Counted from the stretch's first letter, positions 45,304-58,164 are shown. The stretch: DNA of 64,000 nucleotides from Hydra vulgaris (GCF_038396675.1 NC_088930.1:39801001-39865000), one strand, 5' to 3'. Numbers and translations are program-made. The notes: generated by a model from the letters alone, not told the origin.

Positions 45304-45643
45304 AACAGGAAAAAATTATTTTTACATTATTTTTAAAATTTTCCTTACCAACAAGTATCAAGTTATGCTATATTTTTGTTAATTATAGTTCTTTATATAA
45401 ACCTTGTTTACTTCCTTTTTAAACTTTTTATAGGAAGTTCAATATAAAGAGTTTTCTATAGTTTTGTATATCTCATACACAGCTGAAGATTTTATATGAA
45501 AGGCCTTCTGTGTTAGAGAAAAAATTTTTAAACATTTGTCAAAATTTAAATAATAAATCTATTTTACTCATCTTAGTTTGAATAGTATTGCTTTTGTTAC
45601 CTGGAACATTTACTCATACTGGTTAAAAATTTTTTTTGGCTAA

Positions 45644-45873
<230 letters not shown>

Positions 45874-45894
45874 TATAATTTATTCTTCTATCAA

Positions 45895-46116
45895 ACATCG
45901 TCTAACGACGTATGTGCGATGTTATTTTCAAATTAAAAATCAAGGTTGGATAAAACCACGAGTTTTACGTCGCTGTGATGTTGATTTAACATCGCAACTC
46001 GATGTTAATTTTCGACGTCATTCTCACCTTGGTGTGATGTTTACTTTACTTTGGCGACGTCGCTAACCTAAAACCAACATCGCACCGACGTAAGAATGAC
46101 GTCGATGCCTACTGGG
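45895..46116. repeat. Subterminal GATGT/ACGTC repeat block (right)
   Basis: Same unit types as at 35144-35435 in inverted orientation (TTAACATCGCAACTCGATGT, TTTCGACGTCATTCTCACC), ending CGATGCCTACTGGG. Confidence 0.75.
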
Positions 46117-46432
46117 TGCGGAGCGGTACATTTGTTCCTAGTCTTTAACACGTTCGCTGCCGACCTATTTTAAACTATTTTGTTTTTCGCGGTTTCGTTC
46201 TCATTGCCAAGGCTAGATATCAACATTTCAATAAATAAAATATTTTTAATCTAAAAAAATTCTATAGTATTTTTCATTCTGAATATAACTGACAAAAAAT
46301 AAGCACTACGAGAATACTCGTACTTTGGCAATAGGAAAGAAATTTTTTTCTCCAGTGCCGAAGTACGAGTTTACTCGTAACACCGTAATGAGTATAACTC
46401 ATTACGGTGACTGCACCTTATCAAGATCTATT

Positions 46433-47395
46433 TGAGAACTTGAAAGTTGTAATTAAGAAACGTTAGATGTAATTTAGAAGATGAAAGTTGTAAATAAGAA
46501 ATTGTAAGATGTAATTAAGAAGATAAAAATTGTAATTGAGAAATGTTCACAATATAGATTATCAGAAAGAAGTTATTTGCATTTTTAATTTTGTTGCTTT
46601 AGTTTACCTTGTAAAATAAGGCTTGATCCTAATTTGGCCAAGGTGATATGGGTCATATGGGTTGGTTTTTAATAAATAGTAATATATTATCAATAAAATA
46701 AAAAAGTGATGAAAAAGGGATTTGTGGTTGGCGGTAACTCCATATCTTCCAAGCAAATTAAATTTCCTCTAAGGACCCAATTGTATGCTTTTTTATATTT
46801 GACACCTAAAGCTTGTGCAAGAGTCGCAAAATGACGATTGGGTCGTCATTTCGCTCAGCACATTCAATAACACATTCGATGAAGATGAAAACATAATATT
46901 TTCTTTCAACTTATTCGGTTGTATGTATTTCATGTCCACAAATTGGACAAGGTGGTTCTGGTTGTTCCAAAAGTGAATGTAAACAAGTTTAGTGAAATAA
47001 ATGCACGGATTCAATTTAATCACAGACTTTCTGTTTATAGTGTATTGACAAATAACACAATGATCTTTCAATTCCATTACTGTGTTACTGCATTGCTGGT
47101 GCATACAATGCTAAATTAGATATTATTAACTTATTAAAATGCATGTACAAGAAGATTTTTTATAATGACCTTTAAGCTTACATCGTGAATTCGCAATTAC
47201 AGATAATGTATTCTCATTTCCATATTACGATTTCTTAATTAGAACTTTTGTTTTTCTAATTACATATTGCGATTTCTTATTTACATGTTGGGTTTTTCAA
47301 TTACATTTTAAAATTTCTTAACTACATTTTGTATTTCTTAATTACATATTGTGACTTCTAAATTACATGTCGTATTTCTCAATTGCATATTGAAA
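46433..47395. mobile_element. Foldback-like element with arms of 23-bp units
   Basis: Left arm 46433-46560: about five units around AAGTTGTAATTAAGAAA and ATGTAATTTAGAAGAT. Right arm 47178-47395: about nine inverted units around TTTCTTAATTACATATTG. The middle (46560-47178) has frames on both strands (46793-47104 minus, with several Cys and His) that I do not recognise. Insertion into the piggyBac is the simplest reading; no target duplication resolved. Confidence 0.55.
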
Positions 47396-47804
47396 GGGTA
47401 TAGTAATGTAGCTTATTTGATGCAATATTATTATAAATAGTGCTTCAATTTTTTTGCACATGCATATGCACATTGGGAGTTATCATGAGTAAAAAAGGTA
47501 ATTTATATTTTGTTGTTTCAATTTAAATTGTTGTGTTTTTAAGACTAGAAGCTAAAATAAATTTGATAACCACATTATACCGCATGTTATTAATAATGTG
47601 AAAAAAGTTTGATTTACACAACGTTTACAAAATGTTTTTCAATATATTAAAAAACATTTTAGTGTGCACTTCGAATTTTTTTACACAGTATACTAATTAA
47701 TGTGTTTTATAGATAGGTAATTTCTTTTTTATAAATAGATAATTTATAAGTTTATCTATCTCATATTAGCTCAACACAGATACCCCACAATTGGATCAGC
47801 ACAT

Positions 47805-49602
47805 ATGATTATGGAAGATTGTGAGGATAGTGAAGATAATGATATTGAAAATTCGGATTCATTTTTCGCTTATACTACTTTGTCTTCGAGTTTGACTGTA
47901 TCAGAATCAGGTTCTGAAGATAATAACACTGAAGAAAGTGATGGCGATCAGTTTACAGACGTTCATCTAGCAGCCACTGCAGAAGATTTTTTAATACCCC
48001 CGAAAAGAGCTAGAAAAACGGGTGATCTTGCTTAAAGACAAAATCAAAACAATGCTCAACAGGTAGATCTTATAAGTAATATTTTGCCAGACAAAACAAC
48101 TTTTGTAACAAATCCATCTAGAAATTCAAACCACTGGAAAGATGAGCCGAATATTGTAAAAGAAATTCAACTTACTGCCGATCCTGGTTTGAAGATAAAC
48201 ATAGAGAGCAAGAAACCATTAAATTTCTTTAAACTTTTTATTACAAAAGAGCTTATATAATACTATGGTAGTTGAAACTAATCGCTACGCAACGCAAGAA
48301 ATAAGCAGCGTCCCCTCAGAAGAAGCTTACGTTTTAGAGATTGGAAATCAATAAATTCAGAAGATATGCGGCAGTTTCTTGGAGTTCTTCTTCATATGGG
48401 GTGTGTCAAAATGCCATCTTTAGAACACTATTGGTCTAAGAACAGTCTCTATAGAGTTCCCTTATTTTCTAGAATAATGCCACGAAATAAATTCCAACTA
48501 ATGTTACGGTTTTGGCATTTTATTAACAATAAAGATTCAGGTAGTGGACGCTTGTGTAAAATTATTAGACTTCTCGATCACTTAAATAATACAATGGATA
48601 ACATCTACTGTCCCAATAAAAATATATCAATCGATGAGTCAATGTTGCTTTGAAAGAGACGTCTTGCATTCAGGCGGTATGTGAAAATTAAAAGACATAA
48701 GTATGGTATCAAGTTCTATGAGCTTTGCGAATCAGATAGTGTTGTACTAAAAGTAAAATTCTACTCTGGCGAGACAACTCTCGGTAAACATTTGTTGGGT
48801 CAAACGGGAGCTATTGTTTTAGACTTAATGGAGAAATTTCTGGGAAAAGGTTATCATCTGTACACCGATAACTTTTACAATTCCTTTGAGTTAACAAAGC
48901 ACATGATAAATCAAAAAACATACATTTGTGGTACTTTAAGAACTGACCGAAAGTCAAATCCAAAAGAATGTACAAAAGCAAAACTGAAACAGGGAGGCGT
49001 TATAAGCAGAAGCAGAGAGGGCGCAGTGGTTGCTAAATGGAAAGACGAAAGAGACGTGGTAATGATTAGCAAATTGCATTCGTTGCAAATCATTGAAGTG
49101 ACAAACAGGCGAGGAGAGAAGAAAATGAAACCCAATATTATTAAAGATTACAATCAATGTATGTCAGGAGTAGATAGGGCGGAACAAATGGTATCATATT
49201 ATGATTGCCAAAGAAAGACAATTAGATGGTATAAAAAAGTAGCACTTCATCTCTTTGATACTTTTTTGTTTAATGCTTACTGTCTAAACAGCAAATATGG
49301 ACAAGATAAAACAATTTCCTTGCTTAAGTTTAGAGAATTAATTGTTACGGATTTATTGGGTGAACGTTTGAATGAAATTGTGCCTCGAATCAACAATAAT
49401 AGCTTCCGCTACTTGTCTTCAATACCACCAAATGAAAAGAAAAAATTCCCAACAAAACTATGTCAAGTGCTCTAAAATAAAACGTAAAGAAACACGATAT
49501 GATTGTGCTGTTTGTGAAAATAGACCTCCGTTATGTATTGGCGAATGTTTTAGAATGTGTCATTCCAAAGAATATGTTTACACTTTAATTTTCATGAAAT
49601 AA
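47805..49602 (+). pseudogene. piggyBac transposase, nearly full length, broken
   Basis: The acidic N-terminus (MIMEDCEDSEDNDIENSD) with TAA after RKTGDLA; then MRQFLGVLLHMGCVKMPSLE and IMPRNKFQLMLRFWHF. The catalytic residues are in ISIDESMLL (first Asp), YHLYTDNFYNSFEL (second) and CMSGVDRAEQMVSYYD (third). After the third come IRWYKKVALHLFDTFLFNAY and, in a shifted frame from about 49450, a Cys-rich tail with DCAVCENRPPLCIGECFRMC and CH. Disruptions: TAA at 48033, stops and a frameshift at 48258-48350, TGA at 48651 after DESMLL (where Trp is expected), frameshift near 49450. The core of 264 codons from 48681 to 49475 is intact. The family excises and inserts at TTAA. Confidence 0.9.
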
Positions 49603-50212
49603 AGTTATCAATATTTTACTTTTATCTGTTTTAAGCTACTTCTGTCTTTATCTGCATTTAAATTAGGTTCCTTGGATTTTTAAAATAAAAACTTAAATGT
49701 TATATTTTCTGAAATCAAATGTGAAGCTAAGCAAAAAAAAGAAAAAGTGAATAGACAAAGCCAGTCATGCACAAATATTATTTCAAATAAGTTAGTATAA
49801 CTACGAGTTTACTCGTAGTTAGCAAACTCATGACGCCGGCTTACTACGAGTATTCTCGTAGTTAGCAAATATCAAAATCCTACGAGTATAAAACGACTAC
49901 GAGTTTACTCGTAGTTGGCAACGAACGTGTTAAGTTAAAACTTCTAATCGTGGTTTTAATGCTTTAAAATGGTTACTTAAAATCTCAGCAAACTTTTGAT
50001 TGATGATTTTCCTATAAGACAAATTTTCACTAGTAAAAATGTATTTGCATGTGCTTTATTTTTGCAGTCCGCGTTTTCATCACTTTATGCTGGTTACACA
50101 GTGAGTTTTACATTTTTTAAAGTCTGCCTTTTTATTAATAAAAATGTGTGGAAAAAAAAAAGTTGTTTCTAACTAAATATAAAACATCAAAAAAGTAAAA
50201 AAATCAACAAAG

Positions 50213-50214
<2 letters not shown>

Positions 50215-50254
<40 letters not shown>

Positions 50255-50256
50255 GA

Positions 50257-50288
<32 letters not shown>

Positions 50289-50293
50289 GCGCG

Positions 50294-50344
<51 letters not shown>

Positions 50345-50361
50345 TATATATATATATATAT
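50215..50361. repeat. (CT)n followed by (TA)n microsatellite
   Basis: CT runs with TGTAGATCTCG and CGCGCG interruptions (50217-50308), then TA (50309-50360). It directly precedes the hAT left end at 50362. The minus-strand Arg-Glu frame is only the CT repeat. Confidence 0.95.
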
Positions 50362-52413
50362 CAGGGCCGTATTTAAGGGGTGGTTCGACGGGGCAATAGC
50401 CCACCCTGGAATATGTCAACGGGGCGCCCAAATTTTTACGGAGAATATAAAAAGTTTTCGGAAAAATTATAAATTATATTAATATTAAAATATAATATTA
50501 TAATACAAAATACTAAATATTAGGTAATTGACAATTGTACAATATTGTAAATTGTTATTTGTTTCCCAATCTGCGGAATATTATTTCGGCCTCCGTCATA
50601 GATGAGTAGAGCGGCGAGCACGGTCACGGTAAAATATAGTATACTTATATAGTTATAATTAATATATTTATTATTGATATATAATGAATCAAAAAAAAAA
50701 ACTTAGCGGAGCTGCAAACAAAAAAACAAAATTGCAAATTGAAAATAATATTTCAAAACTTCCAAAAATATTTGATTTTTTTTCAAAACAAGAAATAAAA
50801 GGTAAGTGTTTTTAGCAACTGTCGGTTATTAGTTTTATGTTTTATAATCTAGCTCTCTAGTTACATTTAATACATTTTTAAAATAATTAATATTAATTTA
50901 GTTAAAATTACATTAATACAATAACTTCATTATACACTTTGTTGGTTTAAAAAAAAACTAAGAAAATGAAGGATCACCAAGTGAAATTGAGTCTGTTGTA
51001 TTGTCTAAGAAAATAAGTTGTCAAGTGTCACACAACAACACTAGAAATATTAATGATTTACATAAAGCAGGCTCCAGTGATGATCCATTGTAAGTAATTT
51101 CATTTGTTTTAAAATATTCCTTTATAATAATAAGTTACATATTTATAAATAATGTTGGCATTTTATAATTGCTGACTGGAACCAACCTTGTATGAAAAAT
51201 AAATTAAAATTCCAGTATTTTCAATTGTACCTAATTGTTTTAAAAACTAGCCTGAGATCTATTAAAAGAATATGTTTTAGTATTTTATTAATTTAAATTT
51301 TTATTGTCGTTTTAGAAGTAACAATGAAGAAAATGAAGAGGCACTTTGAGAAATTGAGTCTGTTATATTGTCCAAGAAAACAAGTAGTCAAGTATCACTC
51401 AATAAGACTGGAAATATTAATCTGGCTATCGATGTTTTACATAAACCAGATTCCAGTGATATTCCAGGGTGAGTAATTTCACAATTTTTAAAAATATTTC
51501 TTTATAATATACACAATTTGTATAAAAATGTTAGTTATTTATCTTTGTTGACTTGTGTAAATCTCCTAGGTAAAATTAGTAAAATTTAAAATTAAACCTA
51601 ACCAATAAATGTTGTTTAAAAAAAAAATATATATCAATTAAATAGATTATTAGAGAATAAATTACTTAAATTTGTAACATATAGCCATATAGGTATAGCA
51701 AATAGTGATTATTATTAATTATTGTTTTTTTTTAATTTGTGGTAATTTTAGTTCTGATCCAGGATTGTGGAATTTAGATGAGAAAACAAGAGATTATATT
51801 TGCAGAAATGGATTCAACCAAAATATAAATGCAGATTTTACACATTCCAAAAAAATCTCATTGTACATAAATCCGGAGGTCATCGGACTTTTAATAGGTA
51901 CTTAAATAAAGATTGGTTTAAAACTGTATTAGTCAATCGAGAGACATGCCAACGAGATTATTTATCCTACTCAGAAACAAATGGATCAGTGTATTGTATC
52001 CCTTATTATTTGTTTGAAAACCAGACTGTTTTATCTAAAAAAGGATTCTCAAATTGAAAATATCCAGAAAAATTAATAAAACATGAAAACTCAGAAGGAC
52101 ATAAAATTTGTGTGTACAAAATGAAACAACGGGAAACTGATTTAGGCCGAATAGTCACTAAAATTACTCTTCAATTAAAAGTAGAGACAAATTATTGGAT
52201 TAATGTGCTGACTCGAGAATGTTCTGTAGTGAAGTCATTAGCTAGTCATGGATTACCATTTAGAGGAACTGAAGAAAAGTATGGATCTTCTGTTGCTAAT
52301 AGTGGTAATTTTATTATGGCAATGGAATTAGTTGCAGAATATGATCCTTTTTTGTGTCAGCATATAAGTAAATATGGGAATCTTGGTAAAGGAAATACAT
52401 CATATTTATCTTT
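50362..52413 (+). pseudogene. ZMYM1-like hAT, 5' terminus and N-terminal transposase exons
   Basis: The element starts CAGGGCCGTATTTAAGGGG. ATG at 50684; exon 1 to 50801 (KLSGAANKKTKLQIE, LPKIFDFFSKQ; donor GGTAAGT). Exons at about 50965-51088 and 51316-51469 encode a repeated acidic segment (EIESVVLSKKISCQVSHNNT, EIESVILSKKTSSQVSLNKT). From 51752: DPGLWNLDEKTRDYICRNG, then with a frameshift near 51880 YLNKDWFKTVLVNRETCQRD, DYLSYSETNGSVYC and LFENQTVLSKKGFSN. Then [11 protein letters not shown], the TTF-type finger region; then [20 protein letters not shown] and [16 protein letters not shown], the start of the DUF4371 part. It stops at a (TA)n tract; the catalytic core and right end are absent. 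TGA replaces Trp after GFSN, and exon 3 has a stop. Confidence 0.75.
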
Positions 52414-52420
52414 TTATACT

Positions 52421-52617
<197 letters not shown>

Positions 52618-53682
52618 TAGGTACGTAGCATTTTAAAACATCGTTTTTCTTTACCTAAATTGTTATAACTTTGCTAATTATTATCAAAATGCCTATAACT
52701 TGGTATCAAAAAATAGGTGTAACAGTGGGCTACAAAATTAAAATGGCCTCTGCCCACTGAGCCTATCTAAGGGGCTAGAGGGGGTGTCGAACCACCACCT
52801 ATACCACCCAAAAAACATTTTTTTTCCATAATGGAGCGTCTTTTTGTAAAAATAGTCATTTCTATATATAACTTTTATTATAATTTGCACCACCACCACA
52901 TATAAAAGGTGTATCTTTGTGTTAGGGTGGATAGGAAGGAGATAGTCAACACACCCTATTATCAAAAACAATTCATTCTTATAAATATTTTTATCTTTAT
53001 AATAAAAAGGAAATCTATCACTATAAAGAAGAATCATATTTTACTACTTTACAATATATACTAGTGGTGAATACATTGATTTAGGAAAAGGGGTGTGTGT
53101 CATCCCCCTCCAACCTAAATAAATTAAAAAAAAAGACATAAAATGTGACTATGTATAGAATTTTATATAAAAAATAAAATTAATATAGGAAATTAACATA
53201 AGAAAATATCTTACCACATTACAAGACTTTAATGCAGGTAGTGTCCAGGGGGCTAGAGGAGGTACCGAACTTCCATACTCGCTGCCAAAAATGGTTCGTC
53301 CATTGTAGAGCATGTTTTTTTGTGAAATTAGTCATTTCTATATACAAAATGGTCTTCTAATTTTGATACAATTAATATACAATATAAATTTTTATTGACC
53401 TCTAACCGCTTGATGTATTAAGGGGGCTAAATGGGGCCAAAAAGAGCGCAAAAAAAGATTAAAAAAATTGAAAATGTTATTATTTCAAATGATATGAAGT
53501 AATGTAAAAACACATTACTAGACAAGTAAGTGTATCCTTTCTTTCATAATATTATTAGTAATTTGTGTCTTGGCTTTTAGTGAATGGTTGTAAATTTAAA
53601 TTCCATTAATGAAACTTAATAACAATCATTTTTAACGATAGACACGACAAGAACGTAACCCAGAGCCGTCTATCAAATATAT
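52618..53682. repeat. Non-coding stretch with diverged direct repeats
   Basis: 52769-52870 and 53245-53345 resemble each other (GGGGCTAGAGG, GGTRYCGAAC, CATTTTTT...GGAGCRT/GAGCAT, TAGTCATTTCTATATA), spaced about 475 bp; a weaker third piece begins near 53420 (GGGGGCTAAATGGGG). No gene. The minus frame 52738-53037 is unsupported. Confidence 0.5.
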
Positions 53683-53855
53683 TGCAAGTCACACCACTTG
53701 CGGTAGTTTTTTAGCAAGTCACACCACTTGCAGTACCTTTTTTGAAAGTCACACCACTTGCTGTACTTTTCTTGCAAGTCACACCACTTGCTGTTTTTTT
53801 TTTTTTTGCAAGTCGCACCACTCGCTGTACTTTTTTTTCAAGTCACACTTTTTTT
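53683..53855. repeat. Tandem array of CAAGTCACACCACTTG palindromic units
   Basis: Five to six units of about 32 bp: CAAGTCACACCACTTG plus a T-rich spacer (GCTGTACTTTTTT). Each unit is itself palindromic at CAAGT/ACTTG. It stands at the 3' side of the minus-strand transposase pseudogene and may be its subterminal region. Confidence 0.85.
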
Positions 53856-53939
53856 ATATCATAATCATCAAATTATGAAAAAATCAACTCTCCTGCTATG
53901 ACATCAGCAGCAAGCTGAAGCTTTTTCATGCAATAGTCA

Positions 53940-56330
53940 ACTGCTTCTGAATCATTTCATATTTTTTCCAGTAAGAAATAGTATAAATTCTTTCTTCTTT
54001 TCTTTTATTTACTCTTTCTACTTGTCAATCATACATGACAGACTTATCAGTTACAAACCATTCATGGCAGAGTTCTCTGCCAACAATTATTTCTGACATT
54101 ATGTCACCTAAGTCTTCAAGTTGTTTGGTAGATAAGTGCTTGTATAAATTTTTCATATCATTGAAAGATAGTTGACGCTGGTCTCGTTCATGCTTTCTTT
54201 TTTCTTTTTCATTTATTTTTTGCTTTTTGCATATCTTTCTTTTTGAAATTTCTGCTCGCAACGCAGTATGATTTAACCGATTGTTTAGCCGTTTTTTACG
54301 AGCTGCATGCATTGACCACTTAACTACATTTTCTCTAGATACTTGGTCAAGACTAAATAATCCATAGTCTTATTCTTTTTTGATCTTATTTTGCCAGATA
54401 TATAACATAGTGTTGCATTAGGGGATCTACATATAGCTTCACTAAACATACCCATTAATTCTGTGTAGTGAATATCTGTGTTGTGAAGCCTTGCACTAGC
54501 TGTCTCCTCTTTGAGTGTCGCTGTAATGGAAAGGGAGAAATATCTCTCATATTGACGTTTCACAACATCCATTACCGCAATAAGACAAGCTTTAATCATG
54601 CCAACAAGCTGCTCATCAATGGAGCATAAATTATTTATAGGTTCTAATACATTTGGTTTAAGAGGATTTCCAAAAAAATCATTTTTTCTTTTTAACACTG
54701 AAATTGGATTAGAAATGCAACTTTTAATTGTTCGCAAAACACCTTTAACTACCTGGATACCGGCAATATGATCAAAATTTGCTTTGTCAACTGATACATA
54801 AAATATTTTTTCATCCAAGGTCCAGTGAGTAGTTTGGAAAATATGGCTAGCACACACACTTCTTTTATGGCAGTTGTATTGCAAAACGCTGATTGCAGTG
54901 CTGTTTGAAGAGTGCCACATTTTACTATTTCGATAGTCAGAAGTCATTAAAAGCATTTTAGTGTTTTATAAAGATAAAACAAGTAGGAAAAAGAATGTGA
55001 AGACGATTGCCACGATATCTTGGAATTATCCCTCGTGGAGGTTTTTTATTGTATACAAAGTTAACAAAGCCTTCAGGATTACCCTTGCCATCTTTAAACC
55101 TCAATTTGTTCATTGCTAAAGCAATTTTAAATGCCTTACAATCTTATCCAAATAATTGGCAAGTTTTAATTTCCAGAGACTGTAATGCCGAACAACAAGA
55201 AATAGCTATTGTGTCAAGCGGGTGCAATTGACAGTTCAGCTCATTCAAACTTTTACTCCAGGTTTCACAAATTTTGGTTATGGTAAGGTGATTTGCTGCA
55301 ACTGTCTGTCATTGTGTTTGATATATTTGAGATAATTGACTTACGACATTCGTCAAATGAAAACGAGTGATAATCTGAATAAATTAACGCCATATAATCC
55401 ACTGCGTTACATATGTGCTTTTGATAATCATCTGATGTACCTCCAGGTATTTGGTCCAAAGCAATGACTTGACATTTATCCTTTGATGTTAAGTCAATAC
55501 TGTTGATATGGATACCTTCTTGTGTTGTTGCATCAAACCCAAGAGTCAGATTTTTGTTACCGAAAGCCCATTCTGCAGCTTGTAGGTTAGATATACTGCC
55601 AAGCTCACAAGCCATTTGCTCAACAGTAATGCACTTGGAATTATACAAAATATCAACACCAAAATATTGTTTAATTTTCTCCAATAGGAATGGAATATTA
55701 CCTGCTGGCACATTAGACAACAACATGCAATAAATTAACAACCTAGTTTGTAATTTACAAGACTTGCTAACTTCTGATGTAACTGAATTTGCTATAATTT
55801 CCTCCTCCATCTGGGTTATATCATTTTCTAAACTAGCTAATGCTTTTTTTTTCCCTAATAATTTTATTATTTTTGAGGTTAATTTGCCTTAATTTCTTTT
55901 TCTACTGTAATAATATGTTTGCAATTTCTGTTTCAAGTCTCTAACTTCTTCTCTTAAAGCTTTTATAATACCTTCTTTTTTTTTGACACTTTGCCTTAAC
56001 ACTTTCAACTTATATGGCATGGTCTTCGTTTTAGACTTTACTAAATCTACTTTATTTTTGTATTCTTTGGAAGAGCTAGCTAACTTTGAAGACAAATAAG
56101 ACAATCTATTCATTAACTTTTTTTTCTTTGGAGTTAATTTTTCTCTTGAATTCTTCCTAATTTCTAAATTTACAATCTGGCTTGGTGAATATAAAGGTTC
56201 ACTATTTACTGGAGATAACGCATTGTTTTCTAATGATGAAAAAATTGAAGATACAGTGTTTATGTTACTAGAGGTAGACGAAAATGCATGAGGCAGCACT
56301 TGTTTTTTATTACATAGGGCTCATTGCAAA
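53940..56330 (-). pseudogene. Unclassified transposase-like protein, broken
   Basis: Order on the minus strand: 56330-55889, Lys-rich coiled-coil region (SSKLASSSKEYKNKVDLVKS, ALREEVRDLKQKL), one stop; 55810-55310, LLSNVPAGNIPFLLEKI, NKNLTLGFDATTQEGIHINS, CQVIALDQIPGGTSDDYQKH, NISNTMTD; a one-base deletion near 55309, then VAANHLTITKICETWSKSLN and CQLHPLDTIA; then NKLRFKDGKGNPEGF and PRGIIPRYRGNRLHILF; 54956-54324, FYVSVDKANFDHIAGIQVVK, VVKRQYERYFSLSITATLKE, SPNATLCYISGKIRSKKNKT; 54312-54025, a basic Lys/Arg tail. FDATTQEG and NTMTD look like RNase H-fold acidic positions. I know the motif set from repetitive cnidarian proteins but not a superfamily name. At least four disruptions. Confidence 0.55.
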
Positions 56331-56760
56331 ATGCAGTAAAATGATTGGAAGCTGTTCTGCGTTAAATTTTTCAAAATACGGCAATTTTAATGACCACAAA
56401 TTATTAAAAATATCTATTAGAACGTTAAGAAACTTTGTAAGAAACTAAAGAACAAAGAATCAGATAATAGCAGATTCGTTTATAATTTTAATAAGTTTAT
56501 ATTTAATGATACGGTTTATAAATTTCTAAAAAAGTTTGTAAAATTCTATAAAATATCGGCGCCTACTGTTTTGTGAATAAAAATATCCGGACGTATGTAA
56601 TTTTCCGGTATCAGAAATTAGTCCGAATGAACCGTAAATACAGTAAACTTTTTTTTATAAAAACCTGATAATTTTCTTTTAAATTTAAACAAAAATTCGA
56701 TGTCTTGTGAAAAAATCAGCTCAATATGTTGAATGCTTCCTTATTTATAAACCTATTTCC

Positions 56761-57054
56761 TCATTTTATATTAGAGCGACGCAAAGTGCCATGTATGGCT
56801 ACTGTTATTGTCTCATTAAAGAAGTTAATCCGTAAATTTTCCATGGGTGTAAACTGTGTTTGTTCAGCTGATTCGTAGAGAGATTGTTTTTTGGTCTTTC
56901 TCATTCGAGGTTTAGGCAGCTTAGTATCAGTTTCACAGTTAGCTGCAATTTTCCGAGCTTTAAGAAACAAACTGCCAAAACAATCCTCACCATTTTCATC
57001 ATTTGCTACTGCTGCATTATCAACTGCCCATGTTAGAGATTTTTGAATGGGCAA
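56761..57054 (-). pseudogene. Possible hAT (52-kDa-repressor-like) transposase fragment
   Basis: A 97-codon frame contains FGSLFLKARKIAANCETDTK, then LPKPRMRKTKKQSLYES and LRINFFNETITVAI. The PR...R...(R)....(Y)(F/R)...F(N/L)(E/D) pattern resembles the region just before the dimerisation block of P52rIPK-type hAT transposases. It ends in a stop and has no partner exon. Weak resemblance. Confidence 0.3.
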
Positions 57055-57059
57055 AACTT

Positions 57060-58156
57060 GATTTTCGTGTTGTGGTAGGGTAAAAAATAAACTAATTTTT
57101 GGAAAAAGTTCAATCTTTTTTCATCCTCTTGCTTTTTTTTTGTTTGCTGAATCCACTTGCACAATTTCGACTCATTCTCAAAGTCTACAGTTTTTAGCAC
57201 AAGTTATCACATTTCGACTGTTCTGTAGCATTGGCTGTATCACGGACGTACTGAGAGCAATAGACGCCGTGCCAGTCTCTCCAATTTTGCCCAAGAGTGA
57301 GCAGTGTTGATGCACAAAGAAAAGCACGAGCATAATACTACATTGAGCAATGCTGTAATGGTCTCCGCTTCAAAGACATTTACTGCAAAATTGGACATTT
57401 ACTGCAACGTTGAACTTACGTTGAAACAACGTTTAAATTTAGATTTGGTTAAAAATTAACGTCGAAAATGAATTAAAGTTTGCCGGCGCAAATGTAATAA
57501 TATTTCGGTATTAAAATAAAATTTGATATTGTACATAGATTTTTGCATGGGAAAGTTCTTTAAAAACTTTTAATAAAATTCCTAATGTAATAAAGTAAAA
57601 ACATTAAAAGATTTTAAAAGAAAAGATTTTAAAAGATTTTAAAGGAATAGATTTTAAAGGAATAGATTTTAAAAGAAAAACATAAAAGATTAAAAAATTG
57701 CTATGAAAATATGTATAATTTTACAAAAATTATAAAAAATTTATAAGAAATTGCATTATACACAATTTTTTTAAAAGTCTTTTTACATTGTGTACCATAC
57801 TTTACATTGCATATTTTATATAAAAATGGTGGATTATAGATGAATATTTATATGATTTAAGATGTTTTCGTATATATGTAAAATTTACAATCAAAATCTT
57901 ATTATAATTATGAAACTATAGCGTGGACCAGTATGTTTTGGTTCGTATAGTCAAAAGACAATGTTGTTTGTGTGAATGAAAATCCATCAAGTTGAAAAAA
58001 AAAACACTATGTAATGCAATAAATTTATCTTCGTCGCCATGTTGTATACGTTGTATATAGGTATATAACACTAAGAGTATTTTTGGAAATAAATCTCTTT
58101 GTTATCATTATCACTTTATATTTATACATACATAAGTTCTGAAAACCACCATCTTA
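57060..58156. other. Non-coding stretch
   Basis: 57395-57480 has AACGTTGAACTTACGTTGAA and AACGTCGAAAATG, related to the ACGTT-rich block at 35144. 57606-57690 is a short tandem of AGATTTTAAAAGAAA-like units. No gene recognised. Confidence 0.5.
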
Positions 58157-58164
58157 CTTTGAAC

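Larger units (their letters stand above)
46149..49929 (+). mobile_element. piggyBac element, 3.78 kb, TTAA-flanked
   Basis: TTAA at 46145-46148 and 49930-49933. The ends read inward CACGTTCGCTGCCGAC (left) and CACGTTCGTTGCCAAC (right). Subterminal palindromes TACGAGTNTACTCGTA occur near both ends (46311-46330, 46361-46379; 49800-49818, 49841-49858, 49896-49916). A separate foldback-like repeat block lies in its 5' half (46433-47395). Confidence 0.9.

Noticed and set aside
48911-49157. Minus-strand ORFs opposite the piggyBac core
   Set aside because: They are antisense shadows of the conserved transposase frame.
53683-53855. CRISPR-like array
   Set aside because: Spacers are T-rich and nearly identical, units are palindromic, and the context is eukaryotic; it is a simple tandem array.
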